Assembly (NCBI GenBank): GCA_964483985.1
Contig: CAZADS010000062.1
Span: 1-29,446 of the forward strand
DNA length: 29,446 nucleotides
Reading direction: 5' to 3'
From: CAZADS01 sp964483985
GTDB taxonomy: Bacteria; Pseudomonadota; Alphaproteobacteria; Thalassobaculales; Thalassobaculaceae
Part shown: piece after piece, positions 8,769-17,845 of the stretch
Numbering within the stretch: position 1 is the first letter of the stretch
Layout: the number at the start of each line of letters is the position of its first letter
The notes under the pieces: model-generated
What the model saw: only the letters and a program-made list of their open reading frames with translations
Told to the model about the DNA's origin: nothing
Database searches by the model: none
Position numbers and translations under genes: made by a program

Positions 8769-10262
8769 GTGAAACAAATTAAACATTGGATTAATGGCCG
8801 ATACGTGGCAGGTAACAGTGCTCGAAATAGTGATGTGTTCAATCCTTCCACTGGCGAAGTGCAAGCTTCTGTTCCTCTGGCTAATGCCTCCGAGGTACAA
8901 ACGGCTGTTGATAAAGCCAAAGCTGCTTACAAGAATTGGTCTATGACTCCTCCATTACGACGGGCGAGAATCATGTTCAAGTTTCGTGATTTAATCGAAA
9001 CTAATCTCAAGGACCTAGCGTCAATAGTCACCTCGGAACATGGAAAAATACTCTCAGATGCAGAAGGTTCGATTATCCGCGGTATGGAAGTAGTTGAATT
9101 TTCCGCCGGTATTCCACACCTTCTCAAAGGAGAGTTCACTGAGCAAGTTGGAATTGGAATTGATAGCTGGTCCACCCGTCAACCAATAGGTGTTTGTGTT
9201 GGAGTTACACCATTTAACTTTCCCGCTATGGTTCCTATGTGGATGTTTCCTATCGCTATTTCTTGCGGTAACACCTTTATACTTAAACCATCCGAGCGAA
9301 ACCCAAGTTGCAGTATAAGGCTCGCCGAACTATTAAAAGAAGCCGGATTACCAGACGGTGTATTTAATGTCCTCCATGGAGATAAAGAAACCGTGACCTC
9401 CCTTATTTGCCATCCGAAAGTTTCGGCCGTTAGTTTCGTTGGATCCACACCGGTTGCAGAATACGTATATCAAACCAGCGCAGCCCAAAATAAAAGAGTG
9501 CAGGCGTTGGGAGGAGCTAAAAACCATATGGTTGTAATGCCGGACGCCGATATGGACCAAGCCACTGATGCTTTAATGGGAGCCGCCTATGGTTCAGCCG
9601 GGGAAAGATGCATGGCCGTTTCCGTAGCAGTTGCCGTAGGAAATGCTGGTGATTCTTTAATGAATAAACTTATTCCCAGAGTTCGGTCTCTCAAAATCGG
9701 TCCTGGCACCGATCTAGATAGCGAAATGGGTCCTCTTGTAACCGCGAGTCACAAGGCTAAAGTCGAAAACTATATTGAATCTGGCATTAAAGAAGGCGCT
9801 TCACTAGTTGTAGATGGAAGAGGATTAATTCTACAAGGGTATGAAAATGGTTTTTATACTGGAGGAAGCCTTTTCGATCATGTAACCACAAATATGGCGA
9901 TCTACAAGGAAGAGATTTTTGGACCCGTGCTTTCAGTAGTTCGAGTTAGGGATTATTCTGAAGCACTAAACATGGTCAATGAGCACGAATTCGGAAACGG
10001 GGCTTCTATTTTCACACGAGATGGGGATGTTGCCCGAGATTTTGGCAATAAAGTTGCTATTGGCATGGTGGGCGTCAACGTGCCTATACCTGTCCCTCTT
10101 GCATTTCACAGCTTTGGAGGATGGAAGCGTTCCATATTCGGCGATCATCATATGCATGGGTTGGAAGGCATACGGTTCTACAGCCGCTACAAAGTAATGA
10201 CAGCGCGCTGGCCAACAGGAATTAGATCTGGCGCAGACTTCGTTATGCCTACTGTCGAATAG
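8769..10262 (+). CDS. mmsA: CoA-acylating methylmalonate-semialdehyde dehydrogenase MmsA
   Basis: A 497-residue aldehyde dehydrogenase of the MmsA type, converting (methyl)malonate semialdehyde plus CoA and NAD to propionyl- or acetyl-CoA in valine, inositol or beta-alanine breakdown. Motifs in order: WINGRYV at the start, the cofactor region GVTPFNFPAMVPMWMFP and ILKPSERNPS, FVGSTPVAEYVY, then ALGGAKNHMVVMPDAD, which is diagnostic for MmsA, and the catalytic Cys281 in GSAGERCMA. The C-terminal oligomerisation strand is complete. The start is a GTG preceded by GGGGAGG seven bases upstream. Some 190 bases separate it from the SDR gene, so it may have its own promoter. It appears intact. Confidence 0.95.
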   Translation: MKQIKHWINGRYVAGNSARNSDVFNPSTGEVQASVPLANASEVQTAVDKAKAAYKNWSMTPPLRRARIMFKFRDLIETNLKDLASIVTSEHGKILSDAEGSIIRGMEVVEFSAGIPHLLKGEFTEQVGIGIDSWSTRQPIGVCVGVTPFNFPAMVPMWMFPIAISCGNTFILKPSERNPSCSIRLAELLKEAGLPDGVFNVLHGDKETVTSLICHPKVSAVSFVGSTPVAEYVYQTSAAQNKRVQALGGAKNHMVVMPDADMDQATDALMGAAYGSAGERCMAVSVAVAVGNAGDSLMNKLIPRVRSLKIGPGTDLDSEMGPLVTASHKAKVENYIESGIKEGASLVVDGRGLILQGYENGFYTGGSLFDHVTTNMAIYKEEIFGPVLSVVRVRDYSEALNMVNEHEFGNGASIFTRDGDVARDFGNKVAIGMVGVNVPIPVPLAFHSFGGWKRSIFGDHHMHGLEGIRFYSRYKVMTARWPTGIRSGADFVMPTVE

Positions 10263-10329
10263 CCGCGGAAAAAAATAGCGCCGAAGTTTAATACCCGAAA
10301 TTCTGTTTGCTTTTCCTTTAGGTTTATTT

Positions 10330-11088
10330 TCAAACGTATACGAGCTTATTTCTTCCTGATTTATCTTCGCCTCTCATGTGATAAATTTTTCGTTCCGAAT
10401 GATCTGGCACCCGGAGATTATTGTACTGATCTCTAGCCAATTCGTGATCAAATACACTCGTAGTTGGCATAAACCTCATGGTCATTCCGCGTCTCGGATT
10501 TCCCGAAGTATTTGGTTCAGAACCATGCGCTAAAAAAACATCGTGCAAAGAAATTTGTCCACGCTCTAAAACAAGATCTACGGCTCTTGATTGATCATAT
10601 TCACTCTTTATTAACTCCTGATTCAGGGTCAATTCGCTACTTGGATTCGTTTCATGTTTCAAAAGGCGTCTTTCCTTGTGAGAACCTCGAATAATTCGCA
10701 GACACCCATTTTCAGTAGTTGCGTTGTCTACGGCCAACCACACGGTGCAAGTGGCCAATGGCCTTATTGGCCAATACTCGCCGTCCTGATGCCACGGCGT
10801 CGCTTTGCCATTTTTGGCTGGCTTTGCAAAAAAACTTGAGTTCCATAGAGCTATATCTGGTCCGATTAATTGCTGAACCATATCGAGTATTTCATCATTC
10901 CGACAATAGTCGGCAAAGGCTTCATCATATTGTAAAGTTGCCGGACAATAATCTCGAAATTCAGGATGTGCTTTTAACAACCGTTTATGTCTCATTTCAA
11001 TTGCATTAAGTGTTTCTTCGGGCATACGGAAACTTGGGATGACATAACCATCTTCATGGTATTTAGAAATTTGTGTTTCCGTAAGCAT
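10330..11088 (-). CDS. PhyH-family Fe(II)/2-oxoglutarate dioxygenase
   Basis: About 252 residues of the phytanoyl-CoA dioxygenase fold. The iron-binding facial triad is visible: H100-x-D102 in PWHQDGEYW and H188 in FLAHGSEPNTSGNPRR, with R200 positioned to bind 2-oxoglutarate. Small-molecule hydroxylation is therefore likely; the substrate cannot be read from sequence. The start is the ATG at 11088, eight bases after AGGAG; a GTG three codons earlier overlaps that ribosome site and is unlikely. It is the last gene of the minus-strand arm of the pseudaminic-acid locus, about 120 bases after the methylase, so it might tailor the sugar or serve an unrelated pathway. Confidence 0.88.
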   Translation of the reverse strand: MLTETQISKYHEDGYVIPSFRMPEETLNAIEMRHKRLLKAHPEFRDYCPATLQYDEAFADYCRNDEILDMVQQLIGPDIALWNSSFFAKPAKNGKATPWHQDGEYWPIRPLATCTVWLAVDNATTENGCLRIIRGSHKERRLLKHETNPSSELTLNQELIKSEYDQSRAVDLVLERGQISLHDVFLAHGSEPNTSGNPRRGMTMRFMPTTSVFDHELARDQYNNLRVPDHSERKIYHMRGEDKSGRNKLVYV

Positions 11089-11209
11089 CTCGATCACTCC
11101 TAGTTATTTTTACAAACTACTATAAGTCTTTCCACACTAGAGAAAATACTTTGACTTGAAGTCGCTAGACAATTTAAACGATTTCTAGCCTCATTAATTA
11201 AAGATCGTA

Positions 11210-11836
11210 TCATTTAACTTTTTCTAGTAAAAACCAAGTCAAATCATCCAAAGCAAAATTAGACGCCCTCCTATAACAAAAGCCGTAATCTACCAACGTA
11301 ATATCACTCCATTTGTCCAACATATCGCCTGCGAAATCCCTTTTAAACAAGCGATCATCATAGCCTCGATACGGTACGGCAATTGGAGTGGGATTATAAT
11401 ATTCGGCTATTAAAATAAACCTATTAGTGGACGCATATAGATTATCATACACTTTATTTAACGCATCCGGATTAACGTGAATCAAAACGCCAATAGCTAA
11501 AGTTAGATCATATGTTTGGTCAACCTGCGGCTCCAATATAGAACCATGATGTACAACCAATTCTGGTATGTTCTTTAATTCGCTCACGGCAGCAGCATTA
11601 ATTTCTATGGCTGCTAACTTTGCTCTAGGCAGCAAGTGGCGCAAAGCCAAAATATTAATTCCTATATTTGCTCCAAATTCTAAAGCAGTATCAATTTTTT
11701 TCGCGTTGCGAAGCGATTGAGACAACAGGTGGGTCCGAGCCGCTAAAACGTCATCTCCCCTGTTCCGGTTTATATATTCCGAACCAAATTCACCCGCCCA
11801 AAAATCCTCTTGTTGGGTGGAAAAGCGTTTTGCCAT
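11210..11836 (-). CDS. Pseudaminic acid biosynthesis-associated methylase
   Basis: A 208-residue SAM-dependent methyltransferase. It opens with STQQEDFWAGEFGSEYINRN, the hallmark of the methylase family found next to pseudaminic acid genes (TIGR03587-type). The SAM site begins at residue 51 with ALEFGANIGIN, the acidic second-strand motif AIEINAAA comes near residue 75, and the LAIGVLIHVNPDAL motif is present. The conserved AEYYNPTP region follows. Its ATG comes directly after the stop of the cytidylyltransferase gene (TAAATG), so the two are co-transcribed. The acceptor is not established; methylation of the nonulosonate or of a pathway intermediate is the inference from conserved neighbourhood. 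Confidence 0.88.
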   Translation of the reverse strand: MAKRFSTQQEDFWAGEFGSEYINRNRGDDVLAARTHLLSQSLRNAKKIDTALEFGANIGINILALRHLLPRAKLAAIEINAAAVSELKNIPELVVHHGSILEPQVDQTYDLTLAIGVLIHVNPDALNKVYDNLYASTNRFILIAEYYNPTPIAVPYRGYDDRLFKRDFAGDMLDKWSDITLVDYGFCYRRASNFALDDLTWFLLEKVK

Positions 11837-12601
11837 TTATAATTTCCCCTTGAAGACCTTATTCTCCAAAACCCTTGGCGTATCTTTCACTAATTGGTTG
11901 ATTTTCCGCCAATCTGGATGGGTATCGAGTAATTTTATTACGTCGTCCATTCGAAATTCCGGCTTTCTTATATAAAGTGTCTCGATGATTCTCCGAATTA
12001 AAACAAAATCGGGTAATTCGTCTAAGGTCCACCTTTCATGAGCTAAATTTTTCTCACAAACAACACTTAAAAGCTTAAATCTCTCCGGATGTCGATAAAA
12101 AAAAGGCGTCACATGCTCCCTATCATAATCATCGATCGCCTCGTTCGCAGCTATTTCCAATGCACTGCGACTAAAACATTCTATATCCAACCCAGCTGGA
12201 TAACTACGAGGAATGGCATTAGTCACATAATCATAGTGTTGTTTAGGTTCATTAAATCGCTTAATCACCAAAGAGATCACGTCTGGGTCAATTATTGGAC
12301 AATCAGCTGTCAAACGAATAATCACGTCAGCTTCATACTTCGTTGCCGCTTCCTGATATCTTGAGAGAACATCCGGCTCAGATCCTCTAAAAACTGAGAA
12401 CCCCTTCGTTTTTCCAAATTCCACTATCGGTTCGTCCGATTCATTTTTAGTGGTTGCTATTACTATTTTATCTATTGCTGAAACGCGGCTAGCACGCTCA
12501 AGTTGGAATGATAAAATCGGACGACCCAGAACATTCATCATGACCTTTCCAGGGAGCCGAGTTGATGTCATACGAGCTTGTATGATCGCCACCGTATTCA
12601 A
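11837..12601 (-). CDS. SpsF/PseF-like CMP-sugar cytidylyltransferase
   Basis: A 254-residue nucleotidyltransferase of the CMP-Kdo synthetase-like COG1861/SpsF group. The N-terminus VAIIQARMTSTRLPGKVM holds the nucleotide-binding loop. FRGSEPDVLSRY and ITRLTADCPIIDPD-like residues (RLTADCPIIDPD is what is seen) follow. Next to pseG and pseI the likely job is activating pseudaminic acid with CMP, the PseF step, though classical PseF belongs to a related family. The start is a TTG at 12601 preceded by GGGG seven or so bases upstream; a GTG three codons later is the alternative. It is followed without a gap by the methylase gene. Confidence 0.85.
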   Translation of the reverse strand: MNTVAIIQARMTSTRLPGKVMMNVLGRPILSFQLERASRVSAIDKIVIATTKNESDEPIVEFGKTKGFSVFRGSEPDVLSRYQEAATKYEADVIIRLTADCPIIDPDVISLVIKRFNEPKQHYDYVTNAIPRSYPAGLDIECFSRSALEIAANEAIDDYDREHVTPFFYRHPERFKLLSVVCEKNLAHERWTLDELPDFVLIRRIIETLYIRKPEFRMDDVIKLLDTHPDWRKINQLVKDTPRVLENKVFKGKL

Positions 12602-12646
12602 ATATATACCCCGCGCAAATCAGTTGTCTTAGAAAACATACCAGAA

Positions 12647-13711
12647 TCAGTTAAATGCAGACATGACTTGTTCACTAAACAGTCTCATCGAAGCCAAATT
12701 TTGGTCGTGGTCCATATCCCCAAATCCAGTTTGGCACAGTAAATGACGAACACCAGCATTTTCTATTTCCGCCACTTGCTCACACACCCGTGATGGAGAA
12801 CCGTATAGGGATCCCGTTTTCATCGCCATCGCCACGCCCCTTTCATCACTGACTTCTGGGTTAGTCCAATCATTTAAAGTGGCTGGATCGATAACAAAAT
12901 CTTTCGGGTTGTATGCTTTTCTTACATGCATCATGTGTTGACGTGTTTTGGTCAGAAGTTCTGATAATTCATCCTCTGCCTTAGCATCGGATTCAGCTAC
13001 ATAAACATTACGCCATAGTGCACTTTGTTCCAATAGTTTCCGGCAAGTCGTTTTATCGTGGCCACCCTCCTTTAAACCTTCTTGATAAAGATTCCAGCGT
13101 TCACGAATCCGCTCGACCGGTAACCGCGATGTGAGAATTGGCATTCCAAGGCGCCCGCATTCCTTAAAAGAATTAGGGGAAATAACGCTCCGCCAAATTG
13201 GAGGGCCAGGTTTTTGAATCGGGCGAGGGCGGATATCCGGGACAAATAGAGTGTAAAAATCTCCTTCATAATAGAGAGGCGTTTCCGTCCAGCACCTTTG
13301 GAGAATGTCCACGACTTCCTCCATTCGTTCACGACTATCGGCACTGCGGAGTCCATGACCAACGAATTCGTATTCGTTATATATTGTACCTTTACCAACA
13401 CCCACATCGATTCTACCTTTAGTGAGATTATCTAGCAAAGCTAATTGCGTGGCTAATCTGATAGGATGATGGAATGGTGTTTGCACTACCGCAAATCCAA
13501 TGCGGATCCTCTTCGTTTTCATTGCCAACGCAGATGCGAACAAAATTGCATCGTTATAAACACTTTCCCCTGTGAAATAATGTTCAGTCAACCAAACGTC
13601 GGAAAAACCCAAAGATTCAGCTTCTTGAACCTGTTCAATCATCTGTTCAATTCGTGAAGCATCTTCTCCGGGAGAAGGCGATAATGCTAAAGCAAGCCAT
13701 CCGAATCGCAT
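12647..13711 (-). CDS. LLM-class (bacterial luciferase-like) flavin-dependent monooxygenase
   Basis: A 354-residue TIM-barrel protein of the luciferase-like monooxygenase superfamily. It shows FSDVWLTEHYF near residues 36-46, IRIGFAVVQTPFHHPIRLATQLALLDNLTKGRIDVGVGKG at about 70-108, and the usual RERMEEVVDILQRCW helix. These indicate an FMNH2- or F420-type flavin oxidation; alphaproteobacteria would use FMN. A start-proximal AGGAG seven bases ahead of the ATG fixes the start. It is sandwiched between the cytidylyltransferase and pseG genes on the same strand, 45 and 66 bases away, which is unusual for a nonulosonate locus. The substrate is unknown; a role in modifying the sugar is only an inference. 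Confidence 0.88.
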   Translation of the reverse strand: MRFGWLALALSPSPGEDASRIEQMIEQVQEAESLGFSDVWLTEHYFTGESVYNDAILFASALAMKTKRIRIGFAVVQTPFHHPIRLATQLALLDNLTKGRIDVGVGKGTIYNEYEFVGHGLRSADSRERMEEVVDILQRCWTETPLYYEGDFYTLFVPDIRPRPIQKPGPPIWRSVISPNSFKECGRLGMPILTSRLPVERIRERWNLYQEGLKEGGHDKTTCRKLLEQSALWRNVYVAESDAKAEDELSELLTKTRQHMMHVRKAYNPKDFVIDPATLNDWTNPEVSDERGVAMAMKTGSLYGSPSRVCEQVAEIENAGVRHLLCQTGFGDMDHDQNLASMRLFSEQVMSAFN

Positions 13712-13777
13712 ATAATTCTCCTGAATGGGGATTGTTTAAAAATCACAATGTCTATCCTCTCGGCACTGGCAAACCAA

Positions 13778-14842
13778 CTAATCGCGGAAAGCCAAAAGGG
13801 ATTTTATCACTCTATTAGTCCCAAGCCCATCAACAATATCACCAGCGGCAACTCCAAAGGATTTTCTGAGAATCGAATTATTCAGTAACTCATATATTAC
13901 ACAAATCAGCTGCCGTTCTTTCACATCGCTAAATCTACCTATAAACTTTGCTGCAGACATTGCCTCAATAGCGTTAGCAACACGTTCTTCTGACCAAGTT
14001 GCCGCCCCAATTACCATTGGCGTTTGGAAAAGAGCTAATTCTAAAGTAGTGGATCCTGATGCAGATAAAGCTATATCACACCAACGCATATGTTCTCCTA
14101 TGTCTTTCACATCGATGAAAAGTTTAATGTGTTTTTGTTTTGAAGTGAACGCTTTTAATGACGCTATATGGGGGTTTATTGGCCCTAAAATTACCCGCAT
14201 CTCGATATCGTATTCTGCGTGCAATTTTTGAAAATTGAGAAAAGCTTGAACGACTTTAAAAGTTGAGTTTTCAGAGTCTGAGCCTCCAAGAGTGATTAAA
14301 AACTTAGATGCGGTTGCCGGATATTTTCTTTCCCAGTTTCTCCACTCTCGGAATTCTTTTCTTAAAAGGGCGAATTTTGGTCCTAACAAGAGCTTTGCAT
14401 TTGTTTTCCCCGAATAGATATCGGCACTACCGTAGACGTTTTGATTTAACAGGATATCTACAGGGTAAGAATGGTGACGAGCATCATCATCAACAACTAA
14501 AATTGGGTGACCTCTTTTACCTGCCCATTGCATGTAACCCGGGTCAAATTTATATCCGTCAATCACAATTAAATCCGCAGCTATTCTTTCCGCTATTTCT
14601 GACAGTTCTCGCCCAGATTCTCCAAATTCCTCAACTTCTATCCAATCTATTTCATTAAAACTCGCTCGCGGTAGCAAATTTTTTGGCACAAACTCTGAAG
14701 CAAAAGACACGGAACCCCCATGCTCACACCATGCTTCAGCTAATGATAAACATCGCATCAAATGGCCTAAACCCACGCTCTTTCCCGAATGAACCCGTAT
14801 GAGCAATTTTCCAATATTCGAATTATCCATTTTTTCTATCAT
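13778..14842 (-). CDS. pseG: UDP-2,4-diacetamido-2,4,6-trideoxy-hexose hydrolase PseG
   Basis: A 354-residue GT-B-type hydrolase like PseG, which removes UDP from the bacillosamine-like sugar before NeuB-family condensation. The catalytic glycine-histidine motif is GLGHLMRC (residues 24-31). DGYKFD, then LVVDDDARHH, PVDILLNQNVYG and LLGPKFALLRKEF are typical PseG landmarks, followed by LITLGGSDSEN, where the second Rossmann half binds UDP. Starts at 14842 or 14830 are both possible. It is divergent from pseI, sharing a short gap with a perfect palindrome. PseG is more specific for the pseudaminic than the legionaminic route, which supports naming the cluster. Confidence 0.92.
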   Translation of the reverse strand: MIEKMDNSNIGKLLIRVHSGKSVGLGHLMRCLSLAEAWCEHGGSVSFASEFVPKNLLPRASFNEIDWIEVEEFGESGRELSEIAERIAADLIVIDGYKFDPGYMQWAGKRGHPILVVDDDARHHSYPVDILLNQNVYGSADIYSGKTNAKLLLGPKFALLRKEFREWRNWERKYPATASKFLITLGGSDSENSTFKVVQAFLNFQKLHAEYDIEMRVILGPINPHIASLKAFTSKQKHIKLFIDVKDIGEHMRWCDIALSASGSTTLELALFQTPMVIGAATWSEERVANAIEAMSAAKFIGRFSDVKERQLICVIYELLNNSILRKSFGVAAGDIVDGLGTNRVIKSLLAFRD

Positions 14843-14897
14843 TTTTCCCGCATAAAAGTATTTTTATGAAACAATGCGCTTATTATTTAAATCTTAG

Positions 14898-14918
14898 GTC
14901 CTGCATATTATGCAGGAC
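14898..14918. promoter_or_regulatory. Perfect 21-nt palindrome, possible operator
   Basis: The half-site GTCCTGCATA (14898-14907), a one-base T centre and its exact reverse complement ending at 14918 lie between divergent pseG and pseI. The first possible ATG of pseI (14910) falls inside the right half; the later ATG at 14949 would leave the palindrome in the 5' leader. It could bind a dimeric repressor controlling both directions, or fold as an RNA hairpin affecting pseI translation. No known consensus was recognised. Confidence 0.5.
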
Positions 14919-16010
14919 TATAAAAATGGAACTGGACAGGATTCCCAGATGGTGGAAACTTTCTGTATAAACGGTAGGCCGATTGGATCGACCAATTCAC
15001 CTTATATCGTGGCCGAAATGTCGGCCAACCACAATGGAGAGTTAGATCGGGCTATTAAATTAATTGAAGCCGCCAAAAATGCGGGTGCTGATGCGGTCAA
15101 AATTCAGACTTACACCCCGGATACTATTACCATCGATCACGATGGACCCGAGTTTCTACTTAACGAAGGGATTTGGAGTGGTCAAAGCCTATACCAATTG
15201 TATCAAAAAGCCTATACTCCCTGGGAATGGCATAGCCCGCTATTCAACTATGCAAGGAAAATAGGGATAACGCTATTTTCCGCGCCATTCGATCCCACTG
15301 CGTTAGACCTTTTGCAATCTCTAGAATCCCCAGCTTATAAAATTGCTTCTCCCGAAATTACTGATATTCCACTGATCAAGCTATGCGCCGCTACGAAAAA
15401 GCCAATAATAATTTCAACAGGCATGGCCTCGTTAGCAGAAATTGAAGAAGCCGTAGTAGCCGCAAAATCCGCAGGCGCAACCCAAATACTTGTGTTACAC
15501 TGCGTCAGCGGCTATCCAACGCCTTTAGATCAAGCCAACCTGTCGACAATTAATGATTTAGCTAAAAAATTCGATCTACCCATAGGCCTTTCCGACCATA
15601 CTATAGATACCTTCTCAACAGCTATAGCCATCGGGCAAGGAGCTGTTCTTATCGAGAAACACTTCACACTAGCTAGAGGGGACGGGAGTATTGATAACGA
15701 ATTTTCATTAGAACCGCATGAACTAAAACGTCTAGTCAACGAAGCTCGTGCCGCGTACTCAGCTCTTGGTCGGCCCAACTATCAACCGACTGTAGCAGAG
15801 CTCCAGATGTTAGGAATTCGCCGAAGTCTTTACGTAGTCCAGAACGTTAAGGAAGGAGAAGTTTTTTCACACCACAATATACGTTCCATACGGCCGAGTG
15901 GCGGCCTACCACCTAAATTTCTATATTCTGTTCTAGGAAAATCCGCAGCCCGGAACCTCGCTAGAGGAGAGCCCCTTGCGGTAGATATGGTATCTGACCT
16001 GAAAATTTGA
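14910..16010 (+). CDS. pseI: Pseudaminic acid synthase PseI
   Basis: A 366-residue NeuB-family synthase; the PseI type condenses 2,4-diacetamido-2,4,6-trideoxy-altrose with phosphoenolpyruvate. The N-terminal barrel shows PYIVAEMSANHNGELDRA, DAVKIQTYTPDTITID, LYQLYQKAYTPWEWH, LFSAPFDPTALDLL, AYKIASPEITDIPLI, ISTGMASL and GLSDHT; the conserved YTPW and SAPFD wording is PseI-like. A C-terminal SAF (antifreeze-like) domain covers about residues 300-360. The ATG at 14910 lies inside a palindrome; the ATG at 14949, with ACAGGA eight bases before it, is an equally good or better start and leaves the core intact. It is followed by the TPR-glycosyltransferase genes with an 11-base gap. Confidence 0.92.
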   Translation: MQDYKNGTGQDSQMVETFCINGRPIGSTNSPYIVAEMSANHNGELDRAIKLIEAAKNAGADAVKIQTYTPDTITIDHDGPEFLLNEGIWSGQSLYQLYQKAYTPWEWHSPLFNYARKIGITLFSAPFDPTALDLLQSLESPAYKIASPEITDIPLIKLCAATKKPIIISTGMASLAEIEEAVVAAKSAGATQILVLHCVSGYPTPLDQANLSTINDLAKKFDLPIGLSDHTIDTFSTAIAIGQGAVLIEKHFTLARGDGSIDNEFSLEPHELKRLVNEARAAYSALGRPNYQPTVAELQMLGIRRSLYVVQNVKEGEVFSHHNIRSIRPSGGLPPKFLYSVLGKSAARNLARGEPLAVDMVSDLKI

Positions 16011-16021
16011 GAGTCATTTTC

Positions 16022-17845
16022 ATGACCCAAATAATAATCAAGAGCCTTGAAACAGCCCTTTTTCTGCACAAAAAGGGGCTTATCGAACAAGCTATACCTA
16101 TCTACAAAGCCGTGCTTGATATTTTACCACAAAATGCCGATGCTCTTCATTTATTAGGAATGGCATTGCACCAAACTGGAGATTCAGAAACCGGAAAGGA
16201 TTTAATATCGAAAGCCATTCACATAGATAAGAATCAGCCAGAGTTTTACACTAACCTTGGTCAAATCTTGGAAAATTTAGAACGGTTCAATGAAGCTAAG
16301 GATGCGTATGCAAAAGCTCTTCGTCTTGACGAAAATCTCCCGGACGCTCTGTTTCGTTTGGGACAACTTGAACTTAGACAAGGTCAAATTAACGAAAGCA
16401 TAAGATGGCTCTCTAAAACTATAAGGCTAAGCCCTGGGCACGGTTTAGCTACCATGACTCTTGGAAACGCCTATAAGGTTGCGGGACAAGGCCAATCCGC
16501 CATAAAACTTTTAACAAAAGCAACTGAATTAATACCTTTATCACATAATGTATGGGCCGAACTAGGTGCAGCCAGTATGGAATTGCAGCAGTTAGATGAG
16601 GCTGAAGCAGCCTTAAAAAACTCCCTAATTTTAAATCCTTCATTGGTTGAATCCTGGAACCATCTTGGCTTCTTGCATGCTAATCTACCGGATTTAGAGT
16701 GCGCCCTAAACTGCTTTAAAACTGCGTTATTAATCGAACCTTTATACCACTCACCCCATGCCGGTTTAGCCGAAATCGAATTTTTGAGTGATCAGATTGA
16801 TAAAGCGCTAGGATATTCAAAAAAAGCTAGTGTTTTAGCGCCTGGCAATTTTCAGATTCGACAACGACGGGCCATACATCTGTTAGCAATAGGCCAAATT
16901 CGTCTGGGATGGGCGCTGCGAGATGCGAGATTATTTGTAGCTACTGCTATTCAACATATAGGGTTGCCAACTCGCTGGGATGGAAGTCCCTTAAACGATC
17001 GAACTTTAGTCGTAACGGCAGAGGAAGGCGTAGGCGATGAATTACTATTTGCGAGTTGCTACCATGAGGTGATAGTAAAATCCCGCCATTGTTTCATTGA
17101 ATGTGACGAGAGATTAGTAAAAACTTTCCAAAGATGCTTCCCTGATGCCACCGTAAAGGCGGTTCAACGCGCAGGGAACAGATCAAAACCAAAACAATTT
17201 TATCACTGGCTTCCCAAACACCCCCCAGTTGATTTATCAATACCATCAGGCAGTCTTTTTCGATACCTTCGCCCCAATCTCGCTAGCTACGAAGGAAAAG
17301 ATAGATATATTTACGCTGATCCGTTACTAAAAAGAAAATGGAACAAGAATATTAACCAACTTGGTTCAGGACTAAAGGTAGGCTTTTGCTGGAGGAGTAT
17401 GGAAGTCACTCGTTTCCGCAATATCAATTATACCGCCCTTGATGATTGGGTGGATTTGTTATCTACCCGCAAATGTGAATTTATTTCACTTCAATACGGT
17501 AACGATTGGCTAAAAGAAATAGTTGAATTTCGTAATAAATTTAAACGCAATATTCATATTATCGACAATGTTGATTTAACCAATGACTTTGAAAATATTT
17601 TTGCGATCGCATCAACTCTCGATTTAATAATTTCTCCCAGTAGTTCGGTAAGTTGGATTGGGGGGGCCTTGGGCGTCCCAACCTGGGTATTACACATAAA
17701 GCCTAATTTTACACAACTGGGAACAAATTATTTTCCCGGATTCCCTTCCATGCGCAGTTTTCCAAAACAAATATCCGATCCATGGACTATTTGTTTTGAT
17801 CCAATCAAAGCAGCGTTAGGAAAAATGGTTCAGAGCACAAAATGA
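16022..17845 (+). CDS. TPR-repeat/GT-B fusion, FlmG-like candidate nonulosonate transferase (first copy)
   Basis: About 607 residues. The N-terminal 270 or so hold seven to eight tetratricopeptide repeats (for example YTNLGQILENLERFNEAKDAY). The rest is a GT-B-like C-terminal domain: TRWDGSPLNDRTLVVTAEEG, GVGDELLFASCYHEV, a KVGFCWRS strand, FISLQYGN, and the closing DLTNDFENIFAIASTLDLIISPSSSVSWIGGALGVPTWVL. This layout resembles Caulobacter FlmG, a soluble flagellin glycosyltransferase whose TPR part selects flagellin. Location straight after pseI supports that role. The start is the ATG at 16022; the open frame begins five codons earlier. The stop overlaps the next gene's ATG (ATGA), so the pair are coupled. 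Acceptor and donor are inferred. Confidence 0.8.
   Translation: MTQIIIKSLETALFLHKKGLIEQAIPIYKAVLDILPQNADALHLLGMALHQTGDSETGKDLISKAIHIDKNQPEFYTNLGQILENLERFNEAKDAYAKALRLDENLPDALFRLGQLELRQGQINESIRWLSKTIRLSPGHGLATMTLGNAYKVAGQGQSAIKLLTKATELIPLSHNVWAELGAASMELQQLDEAEAALKNSLILNPSLVESWNHLGFLHANLPDLECALNCFKTALLIEPLYHSPHAGLAEIEFLSDQIDKALGYSKKASVLAPGNFQIRQRRAIHLLAIGQIRLGWALRDARLFVATAIQHIGLPTRWDGSPLNDRTLVVTAEEGVGDELLFASCYHEVIVKSRHCFIECDERLVKTFQRCFPDATVKAVQRAGNRSKPKQFYHWLPKHPPVDLSIPSGSLFRYLRPNLASYEGKDRYIYADPLLKRKWNKNINQLGSGLKVGFCWRSMEVTRFRNINYTALDDWVDLLSTRKCEFISLQYGNDWLKEIVEFRNKFKRNIHIIDNVDLTNDFENIFAIASTLDLIISPSSSVSWIGGALGVPTWVLHIKPNFTQLGTNYFPGFPSMRSFPKQISDPWTICFDPIKAALGKMVQSTK

Noticed and set aside
11153..11163. 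11-nt palindrome GACTTGAAGTC upstream of the PhyH gene
   Set aside because: Short enough to arise by chance and without repeat copies nearby; not given operator status.
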